Source of the DNA: Thermocrinis sp.
GTDB taxonomy: Bacteria; Aquificota; Aquificia; Aquificales; Aquificaceae
Direction of reading: 5' to 3'
Length of the DNA: 49,168 nucleotides
Assembly (NCBI GenBank): GCA_020833645.1
Contig: JAJHRQ010000008.1
Span: 1-49,168, forward strand
The notes under the pieces are model-generated. The model did not search any database and had not been told where the DNA came from. It saw only the letters and a list, made by a program, of their open reading frames with translations. The translations under genes and the position numbers were made by a program. Below, in pieces: positions 42,561 to 49,168 of this stretch (positions are counted from its first letter, which is position 1; every line of letters begins with the position of its first letter).

Positions 42561-44405
42561 ATGTTGGTGGATGAGTTTGATGTGGCGGTTATTGGTGGTG
42601 GTCATGCGGGCATAGAGGCAGCGCTGGCGAGTGCCCGTATGGGTGCCAAGACGGTTATGTTCGTGCTGAACGCAGACACCATCGGACAGATGTCCTGCAA
42701 CCCTGCCATAGGTGGCATAGCAAAAGGTATTGTAGTGAGGGAGATAGACGCCCTTGGCGGAGAGATGGGAAAGGCTATAGACCATACGGGCATTCAGTTT
42801 AAGATGCTAAACACCCGTAAGGGCAAAGCGGTTTGGTCTCCGAGGGCTCAGGCGGACAAAAAGGCATACAGGGAGTATATGAAGAGGGTCTGCGAAAATC
42901 AGGAGAACCTTCACATAAAACAGGATGAGGTGGTGGACATTATCGTGGAAAACAACCGAGTGGTGGGAGTAAAAACTCGCCTTGGGCTTGAATACAAAGT
43001 AAAGGCTGTGGTGGTCACTACAGGTACTTTCTTGAACGGAGTTATTTACATAGGCGATAAAACCTTTCCGGGCGGTAGAGCTTGGGAGCCAAATTCCACC
43101 GGACTGGCAGACTTTTACAAAAGGCACGGCTTTCCACTAATGAGGTTCAAAACGGGTACTCCCGCAAGGTTGGACAAAAGGACCATAGACTTTTCCGTCC
43201 TTGAGCCCGCACCGGGGGATGACCCACCCCCAAAGTTCTCCTTCTGGACAGAGCCCGTAGGAAGCTATTGGTTTGAAAAGGGTAAACCCCAAGCCCTCTG
43301 CTGGATCACCTACACCACTCCAAAGACCCACGAGATCATAAGAAAGAACCTTCATAGAACTGCCCTCTACGGTGGGCTCATAAAGGGCATAGGACCAAGG
43401 TACTGTCCTTCCATAGAGGACAAGGTGGTAAAGTTTCCCGAAAAGGAAAGACACCAAATATTTTTAGAACCTGAAGGTTGGGACACCATAGAGATCTACC
43501 CCAACGGACTTTCCACCTCTTTACCGGAGGAGGTTCAGTGGGAGATGTACAGGTCTATCCCCGGCCTTGAAAAGGTAGAGCTGATAAGACCAGCCTACGC
43601 CATAGAGTATGACGTGGTGCCCCCAACGGAGCTTTATCCCACCTTGGAGACCAAGAAAATAAGAGGACTCTTTCATGCGGGCAACTTTAACGGCACCACA
43701 GGGTACGAGGAAGCGGCAGGACAGGGCATTCTTGCTGGCATAAACGCTGCCTTGAGAGCCTTTGGCAAAGAACCCATATATCTCAGAAGGGACGAGAGCT
43801 ACATAGGAATAATGGTGGATGACCTTACCACAAAGGGTGTGACGGAACCCTACAGACTTTTTACTTCACGCTCTGAGTATAGGCTTTACCTGAGGCAGGA
43901 CAATGCCATTTTGAGGCTTGCCAAGCTGGGAAGAGAGTTAGGGCTTTTGACGGAAGAACAGTATAAGCTGGTAAAAGAGTTGGAAAGTGAAATTCAAGCT
44001 TGGCTTGAGTTTTACAAGGGGTATAAAGTCTCCGTTGCCATAGGCTCCGATGTTAGGGCTTACAGTCTTTCTCAACTCCTGACCTCTGAGCGTTCCATCT
44101 GGGACCTAAAGGAGCTTGGAGTTAGCGTACCAGAGCACCCATACGTGGCGGAGGAGGTGGAGATTCAGCTAAAATACGAACCATACATAGAAAGGGAGAG
44201 GAAGTTGAACGAAAAATTAAAGAAGCTTGAGGATACACCTATTCCAGAGGATATAGACTACGACAAGGTACCCGGGCTCACAAACGAGGCAAGGGAGAAG
44301 CTCAAAAAGTTCAGACCGCTGACGGTGGGACAAGCCAGCAGGATAGACGGCATCACACCAGCCACCATAACAGCCCTGCTGGCATTTTTGGGTAAGCTAG
44401 ACTGA
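42561..44405 (+). CDS. mnmG: tRNA uridine-5-carboxymethylaminomethyl modification enzyme MnmG
   Basis: The 614-residue protein has the FAD motif AVIGGGHAGIEAALASARMG, QMSCNPAIGGIAKG, the catalytic RFKTGTPARLDKRT, and the C-terminal helical domain with VPGLTNEAREKLKKFRP and GITPATITALL. With MnmE it adds the carboxymethylaminomethyl group to U34 of certain tRNAs. Length is as expected. Confidence 0.97.
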   Translation: MLVDEFDVAVIGGGHAGIEAALASARMGAKTVMFVLNADTIGQMSCNPAIGGIAKGIVVREIDALGGEMGKAIDHTGIQFKMLNTRKGKAVWSPRAQADKKAYREYMKRVCENQENLHIKQDEVVDIIVENNRVVGVKTRLGLEYKVKAVVVTTGTFLNGVIYIGDKTFPGGRAWEPNSTGLADFYKRHGFPLMRFKTGTPARLDKRTIDFSVLEPAPGDDPPPKFSFWTEPVGSYWFEKGKPQALCWITYTTPKTHEIIRKNLHRTALYGGLIKGIGPRYCPSIEDKVVKFPEKERHQIFLEPEGWDTIEIYPNGLSTSLPEEVQWEMYRSIPGLEKVELIRPAYAIEYDVVPPTELYPTLETKKIRGLFHAGNFNGTTGYEEAAGQGILAGINAALRAFGKEPIYLRRDESYIGIMVDDLTTKGVTEPYRLFTSRSEYRLYLRQDNAILRLAKLGRELGLLTEEQYKLVKELESEIQAWLEFYKGYKVSVAIGSDVRAYSLSQLLTSERSIWDLKELGVSVPEHPYVAEEVEIQLKYEPYIERERKLNEKLKKLEDTPIPEDIDYDKVPGLTNEAREKLKKFRPLTVGQASRIDGITPATITALLAFLGKLD

Positions 44406-44406
44406 G

Positions 44407-45813
44407 ATGCTTCTTCTTTCTATAGTTCTTTACATACTTCTCACCATAGCCTTAGGGGTATATGCGAGCACTTTTGTGAAGAACTCAAAGGATTACCTTT
44501 TGGCAGGGAGAAATCTTCCCTTCTTTATGGCTACCTTTGTTGCCTTTGCCACCTGGTTCGGTGCAGAAACAGTTTTGGGGGCATCCTCTCAGATGGCAAA
44601 GGAAGGACTCTGGGGAGTGATAGAGGACCCCTTTGGTGCAGCCCTCTGTCTGATATTGGTGGGTTTATTCTTTGCAAAGCCTCTGTACAGACTTAACCTC
44701 TTGACCTTTGGGGATTTTTACAGAAGGTTTTACGGTAGAAAGGCAGAGATTGTGGCGAGCCTTTTACTCATAGCGTCTTATTTTGGTTGGATCGGTGCCC
44801 AGATGCTTGCCATAGGCTTGATCCTAAACATAACTACTGGTGTTAGCGTAAAGCTTGGAACTGTTATAGGTTCTTTGGTGGTGGTCTTTTATACCTTTTT
44901 GGGTGGCATGTGGGCAGTCTCTCTTACGGATTTTATCCAAACCATAATGATCATAGTGGGACTTTTGTTTGCCCTCTATGAAGTTTCCCAAGGCTTTAGT
45001 CAGATTCCTCAAGTCTTAGCTTCCCAACCGCCAGAGTTTTACAAGTTCTTTCCATCTTTAAACCTTCAAGAGTTCCTTCTCTTTATCACCGCCCTTATTA
45101 CCATAGGACTTGGTTCCATACCCCAGCAGGATGTCTTCCAAAGGGTTATGTCCTCTCGTTCAGAAAGGGTGGCAGTCTATTCTTCCATCACTGCGGGCTT
45201 TATGTATCTGACCGTTGCCTTTATCCCTCTTATCCTTGCGGTCTTTGCAAGGGTGAAATACCCAGAGCTTTTGAAGCTTGACGCCCAACTGATGCTTCCT
45301 ACGCTGATTATGGAGCATACATCTACCCTTACAAAGGTTCTATTCTTTGGGGCACTGCTCTCTGCCATAATGAGCACGTCCAGTTCTGCCATTCTTGCAC
45401 CTTCCGCAATCCTAAGTGAAAACCTTCTGAGACCGATGTTTAAAAATCTCTCCGACAGGGGCTTTCTTTGGCTCACCAGGTTTTCTGTGATTCTGATAAG
45501 CTTTGTTTCCCTTCTCTTTGCCCTCAGTGGAGAGTCCATTTTTCACTTGGTGGGAGATTCTTCCGCCCTGAGCTTGGTGTCCTTGTTTGTTCCCTTGGTG
45601 GCGGGGCTTTACTTCAAGGGTTCTAATCAACACTCCGCAGTGGTTAGCATGGTTTCAGGCTTTCTTGTCTGGGCGGTTTTGAACTATGGCTTTGAGTATG
45701 AGTTTTCCCTCCTTGCAGGGCTTTTCGCAAGCATCTTTGCCTATATTTTGACTTCTTTTTTAAGCTCCGTACTTAGCAAGGCGCAAGGAGTGGGCCAGCA
45801 TAAGGTTGATTAA
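44407..45813 (+). CDS. Sodium:solute symporter family transporter
   Basis: The 468-residue protein has about twelve or thirteen membrane helices with SSS-family motifs: [14 protein letters not shown] at the start, [14 protein letters not shown], and [20 protein letters not shown]. The solute cannot be read from the sequence; relatives import amino acids, sugars, acetate or other small molecules with Na+. It follows mnmG after one base and overlaps the convergent apgM gene by 54 nt. Confidence 0.87.
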   Translation: MLLLSIVLYILLTIALGVYASTFVKNSKDYLLAGRNLPFFMATFVAFATWFGAETVLGASSQMAKEGLWGVIEDPFGAALCLILVGLFFAKPLYRLNLLTFGDFYRRFYGRKAEIVASLLLIASYFGWIGAQMLAIGLILNITTGVSVKLGTVIGSLVVVFYTFLGGMWAVSLTDFIQTIMIIVGLLFALYEVSQGFSQIPQVLASQPPEFYKFFPSLNLQEFLLFITALITIGLGSIPQQDVFQRVMSSRSERVAVYSSITAGFMYLTVAFIPLILAVFARVKYPELLKLDAQLMLPTLIMEHTSTLTKVLFFGALLSAIMSTSSSAILAPSAILSENLLRPMFKNLSDRGFLWLTRFSVILISFVSLLFALSGESIFHLVGDSSALSLVSLFVPLVAGLYFKGSNQHSAVVSMVSGFLVWAVLNYGFEYEFSLLAGLFASIFAYILTSFLSSVLSKAQGVGQHKVD

Positions 45814-46977
45814 CTTCTTAGCTGGGAATATGCCGAGCTCTCCCTTCAGGCACTCCCTCTCGGTAAATCTTTGGGAAGTTCCTCCAAGCACATAGTCGGA
45901 CTTCAAAAGCACCGGAACAGGATGCCAAGAGTGTCCTTTGAGCACAGAGGGCGTGGAGTGGTCTCCTGTGATCACCAGAACGCTCGGCTTTAGCTCAAGG
46001 ATCTTTGGAAGGTTTTTGTCAAACTCTTCTATGACCTTGACCTTTCCTTCCCAGTTTCCGTCTTCGCCGTAAGAGTCTGTCTTTTTTATGTGCAAGAAGA
46101 AAAAGTCATAATCGTTCCAAAGGCTTCTCAAGGTTTCTATTTCATCCTCTATGGAAGAACCTTCAAAGTTTATAACATCCATCCCCACCAAGCTGGCGAG
46201 CCCCCTGTACATAGGATAGACCGCAATGGCGCAGGCTTTCAGCCCAAACCTCTCCTCAAAGCTCTTCATCTTTGGCTTTTGGGAAAAGCCCCTCAAAAGC
46301 ACATAGTTTGCCTCTGGCTCATCCTTTAAAAGCTCGCCCACTTTATCTACAAACCTCTCTACTACCTCAGCCACCCTTTGGGCGTTGGCATTCAGGGCTA
46401 TGGGTTTTAGGGGCTCTCTTCCCTCCTTTTGGGGGTCAGTGTCTTTTATCTGGTCTGAACCTTCGGGCAGTGGATGGGGAAACCTTAGCACCAGCGCAAA
46501 CCTGTGCTCCATTCCCGGTTCAATGATCACTTCAACCCCGTCTATTTCCTTTATGTTTTCCTTGATCCTTTGGGTTATTCTCCTGTTTTCTTCCGTGGCA
46601 ATCCTGCCCGCCCTCCTGTCCTTCACTATGGGCTTACCATCTACATACTCTACCGTTGCGTAGTTTCCTCTTATGGCGATGTCTGTGTCCTTTACCTCAA
46701 TGCCAAGCCCAAGGGCTTCAAGGATCCCCCTTCCTATCTGATACTCAAGGGGGTCGTAGCCAAAAATGCCCAAGTGTCCGGGACCACTGCCGGGCGTGAT
46801 GCCATAATCCACCGGGATATGAAGACCAAGGGCACTCTCCTTTGCCAAGCTATCAAGGTTCGGCGTGTGGGCAAGCTCAAGCTCCGTTTTGCCATCCTTT
46901 ACGGGAAGCCCACCAACCCCATCAAGGACTACAAGTAAAAGTTTGCTGTTGTTTTTCTGAACAAGTTTTTCAAGCAT
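45760..46977 (-). CDS. apgM: 2,3-bisphosphoglycerate-independent phosphoglycerate mutase (archaeal type)
   Basis: The 405-residue protein belongs to the alkaline phosphatase-like ApgM group: [14 protein letters not shown] holds the metal-binding Asp, [19 protein letters not shown] the active-site segment with Ser, and [21 protein letters not shown] the metal-binding Asp and His. It interconverts 3- and 2-phosphoglycerate. This type is typical of archaea and of Aquificales. Confidence 0.93.
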   Translation of the reverse strand: MLEKLVQKNNSKLLLVVLDGVGGLPVKDGKTELELAHTPNLDSLAKESALGLHIPVDYGITPGSGPGHLGIFGYDPLEYQIGRGILEALGLGIEVKDTDIAIRGNYATVEYVDGKPIVKDRRAGRIATEENRRITQRIKENIKEIDGVEVIIEPGMEHRFALVLRFPHPLPEGSDQIKDTDPQKEGREPLKPIALNANAQRVAEVVERFVDKVGELLKDEPEANYVLLRGFSQKPKMKSFEERFGLKACAIAVYPMYRGLASLVGMDVINFEGSSIEDEIETLRSLWNDYDFFFLHIKKTDSYGEDGNWEGKVKVIEEFDKNLPKILELKPSVLVITGDHSTPSVLKGHSWHPVPVLLKSDYVLGGTSQRFTERECLKGELGIFPAKKLINLMLAHSLRLAKYGA

Positions 46978-47263
46978 GATATAATTTTAAACACACCTCC
47001 GATGAGAAATTCTTGGCAGGGAGGAAAGGGATTAAAACGATGGTAATTCCCCACCCTAAGGTATAGGGCAATGCTATGATTTATATCGTGTTTTATTCCT
47101 GAGAAAGTAAGTTGCCCCTAAAAAAGCTTCACACTCTTGTAAGCTACTTCTGGATGCTTGCAACTTACTTATTTTTGTTATTTTAGAACAGCCTCAGGGG
47201 TAATAGTTGATCTCCTCTTAACAAAAACTTAACAATACACCATTAGGATTAATTATTAGGATT
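46978..47263. other. Non-coding stretch with inverted repeats and an orphan transposon end
   Basis: No gene is seen. An 11-bp perfect inverted repeat (AAGTAAGTTGC at 47105-47115, GCAACTTACTT at 47160-47170) encloses a 44-base loop. Next to it, ATTTTAGAACAGCCTC at 47180-47195 matches the right end of the TnpB elements except for one lost T. No left end is found nearby, so it may be a relic or the end of a short related element. A small hairpin CCCTA/TAGGG lies at 47054-47068. The sequence TTAGGATT at 47256-47263 is the target duplication of IS copy D. Confidence 0.55.
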
Positions 47264-47876
47264 GAGGATGTCAACTTTTCAGGTTCATGATCGTATAAAT
47301 GACAATAAAGGAGGCTAACCATCTATAGACGGTTTCATACTTTTAGCATTCCAAGGAAACCTCATTCCTCTTCCCAAAAGTCTCATGTAGCCATTCCATT
47401 GCAAGCCCTTTGACCGCACTCACATACCAAGGTCCCTTGTCAGTGGTGCATCCCTTTGCCTTTGTGTTGTGAAGAACCAACTTAGCTGTCCAAGAGTCCC
47501 TCCTTCCTGAAAGATGCACAAACACAGGCGAACCTTTCTCGTCCACCGCAAGCCACAGGTAGTAAGTCCCATCCCTTGCTTTTATCTTTGTCTCATCCAC
47601 ATAGACCCAAATAGCAATCGTATATATTGCCTGAAGAGCTTTCCCTAATAACCCTTGTGAAGTAGGAACTCCCTTACTGCTCTTAGAGAAAGTCCCTTAA
47701 AGTAGAGGAGCACAGCTTCTGCTTTTAGGCTTACGGGAAACCTATGTCGCTTAAAAGCTTTGCTTAGTATTTCTTCTATTACTTGTCTTGCCTTCATATT
47801 TCTAAGCTTATCAGAACTGCTTCAGGTCCTAACCATCAACCACCCCAGTCTATGGATGCCAAAAGTTGACATCTTC
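47264..47876 (-). mobile_element. IS6-like element, copy D (longest copy)
   Basis: The 613-bp element has the ends GAGGATGTCAACTTTT (47264-47279) and AAAAGTTGACATCTTC (47861-47876), flanked by the 8-bp duplication TTAGGATT (47256-47263 and 47877-47884). It alone keeps the region of the first catalytic Asp (VYVDETKIKARDG). The DDE transposase is still broken: the frame stops after LLHKGY, and the 3' end is out of frame after KRNEV. The 8-bp duplication, small size and DET/TTD/E motif spacing suggest the IS6 group. Confidence 0.85.
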
Positions 47877-47904
47877 TTAGGATTAATACCAAGGAGGTTT
47901 AGCC

Positions 47905-49168
47905 ATAAGAAAAAGAGTGTTTTTAGCACTCTTGCTTATTGCCAGCTTACTGTCTTTAGTTTGGCTTGCAAGTAGCCAATCAACCGCCTCAAAAAGCCTA
48001 ACAAAGGCAGAACCTTCAACCACTCCTTCAATGCCTTCTAAGGAGGCTATTTCTGCAAAGCTCGCCACTTTAGAACGTGGATGGGTCAAAAACGAAGGAC
48101 AGTGGGATGAAAGGGTACTCTTTTCCGCCCCAGGATACTTTGGAACCACGTGGATAACCAAAGACGGTCAGCTATTGCACGTGGCAGTCAAAGGGAAAGA
48201 AAGCTAGGTAATCTCTGAACGCTGGGTGGGTGGAAAAGTCAAAGCCATAACGCCAGAAGAGGAACTGCCCACCAAGGTAAGCTACTTTATAGGCAACGAC
48301 CCTTCCAAGCACAGGTCTAATCTTCCCACCTACAGGTATGTCTCTTTGGGTGAAGTATGGTCTGGAGTGGAGGTAAAGCTAAAGGCCACCCAAAAGACGG
48401 TGGAAAAGCTTTTCTACGTCAAGCCCGGTGCAGACCCTTCTAAGATTGTGGTGGAGGTTGGCGGTGCTAAAGGTTTGAAGCTTTCCAAGGATGGAGAGAT
48501 AATCATCCAAACTGGTTTGGGAGAGTTAAAGCTTTCCAAGCCCATAGCATGGCAGGAAAAGGATGGCAAAAAACTTCCAGTGGAAGTTTCATACAAGCTA
48601 CTTGGCAAGAACCGCTACAGCTTTGAGGTTGCCAAAGCAGACCCAAGCTTGCCTATTGTGATAGACCCAATCCTCCAGTCTACCTACTTGGGAGGAAACG
48701 GTAGCGATATTGTCTACGCCCTTGCCATTCATCCCACAACGGGCGAGGTCTATGTGGCGGGACATACCTCTTCCAGCGACTTTCCTGGCACTTCTGGTAG
48801 GGATTCAAGCAGAACAGATCTGGACGCCTTTGTGGCAAGGCTGAACAAAGACCTTACCCAAATCCTCCAAGCCACATACCTGGGTGGAAGCAGGGGCGAT
48901 TATGCCAACGCCCTTGCCATTCATCCCAAAACGGGCGAGGTTTATGTGGCGGGACGGACAGAGTCCAACAACTTTCCTGAAACTTCTGGCGGGGCGCAGG
49001 AAACCTATGGTGGCGGCTCCACTGACGCCTTTGTGGCAAGGCTGAGTGCAGACCTTACCCAAATTCTCAAATCCACCTACCTGGGTGGAAGAGGTATCGA
49101 GTATGGCAGAGCCCTTGCCATTCATCCCACAACGGGCGAGGTCTATGTGGCGGGACATACCTCTTCCA
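47905..49168 (+). pseudogene. SBBP-repeat (beta-propeller) exported protein, decayed, runs off the window end
   Basis: The frame has a signal peptide (RKRVFLALLLIASLLSLVWLA), a linker, then WVKNEGQWDERVLFSAPGY, a segment with FYVKPGADPSKIVVEV and at least three repeats of about 65 residues ending FVARL-type strands with YLGG and AIHPTTGEVYVAG. This is the SBBP/beta-propeller secreted protein type. Two lesions are visible: AAGGAGG (47891-47897) is followed at normal distance by ATA (47905), not ATG, and TAG interrupts the frame at 48205-48207. A GTG at 47917 is a poor alternative start. An IS lies 28 bases upstream. Confidence 0.8.
48671..49168 (+). repeat. Tandem repeats of about 195 bp in the SBBP gene
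   Basis: Three units begin near 48678, 48873 and 49072, each with a YLGG strand, a segment ending in AIHPxTGEVYVAG, and an FVARL end. The stretch around 48720-48774 and 49115-49168 is nearly identical in DNA, so the repeats were homogenised or duplicated recently. The array continues past the window end. Confidence 0.85.

Noticed and set aside
46272-46938. Overlapping open frames on the plus strand inside apgM.
   Set aside because: They are shadows of the apgM coding sequence; their composition has no protein-like pattern and no starts with ribosome binding sites.
48205-48207. TAG in the SBBP gene and TAG in the P-type ATPase considered as a recoded amber (suppression or pyrrolysine).
   Set aside because: Other genes in the window end normally in TAG (for example the hyp gene at 27611-27613), each affected gene has a second lesion, and no amber-decoding system is seen.
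48805-49158. Open frames on the minus strand in the SBBP gene with a repeated Cys/Gly pattern.
   Set aside because: They mirror the 195-bp repeats of the plus-strand gene; the repeat explains the apparent regularity.
48671-49168. Direct repeats considered as a CRISPR array.
   Set aside because: The units are about 195 bp, coding in one frame and carry no short repeat/unique spacer pattern.

Overview
The window looks like a piece of a chromosome from a thermophilic, sulfur-oxidising member of the Aquificaceae (Hydrogenobacter/Thermocrinis type). The main reason is a large minus-strand sulfur-oxidation locus (about 23.3-33.0 kb) of the heterodisulfide-reductase-like (sHdr) type, with TusA, three DsrE-family proteins, two lipoate-binding GcvH-like proteins and a radical-SAM enzyme. 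Lysine/glutamate-rich proteins, tight gene packing with many 4-nt overlaps, an archaeal-type phosphoglycerate mutase and a bifunctional phosphoglucose/phosphomannose isomerase fit the same group. The genus is inference; no 16S rRNA gene is present.

Layout. 1-1.54 kb: a TnpB-bearing element, cut by the window edge and itself interrupted by an IS6-like element. 1.59-3.8 kb: ArsR regulator, thioredoxin, thioredoxin reductase and a frameshifted gene. 3.8-11.8 kb (mostly minus): rpsU, queD, panD, a flavin-binding protein (plus), bamA, purM, thpR and a decayed P-type ATPase. 11.8-14.6 kb (plus): tRNA-Ala, a hypothetical gene, secG, prmC and a CNNM/CorC transporter. 14.6-21.2 kb (minus): terC, sugar-phosphate isomerase, a hypothetical gene, sbcC and sbcD. 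21.2-23.3 kb: a LOG-family gene split by an IS, a lysine-rich exported protein and a DUF2203 protein. 23.3-33.0 kb: the sulfur locus. 33.1-36.1 kb: a MidA-like methyltransferase and mobB split by a second TnpB element. 36.1-46.98 kb: tRNA-His, pepA, queH, plsY, a GT39 glycosyltransferase, small genes, mnmG, a sodium:solute symporter and apgM. 47.0-49.17 kb: a non-coding stretch, another IS6-like copy and a decaying SBBP-repeat protein gene.

How the genes work together. The sulfur locus reads tusA, dsrE2, dsrE, a broken gene, hdrB, hdrA, hyp, hdrC, hdrB, lbpA, a thioredoxin-like gene, dsrE, lbpA and a radical-SAM gene. By analogy with described sHdr systems, TusA and DsrE proteins pass sulfane sulfur to a lipoate-binding protein, from which the Hdr-like complex oxidises it, while the radical-SAM enzyme probably helps make the lipoate. 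Two points stand out. The 302/319-residue HdrB has an in-frame TGA exactly where the first cysteine of its second CCG motif should be, which suggests selenocysteine. A small gene at the usual hdrC1 position has been split by an IS.

The window is rich in broken genes. Two element families cause much of this: a short IS6-like element (four copies, all sharing coding lesions, 8-bp target duplications at two of them) and a TnpB-only element with 17-bp terminal inverted repeats and a 10-bp target duplication, which is not the usual IS200/IS605 signature. Several other genes carry point lesions without an insertion.
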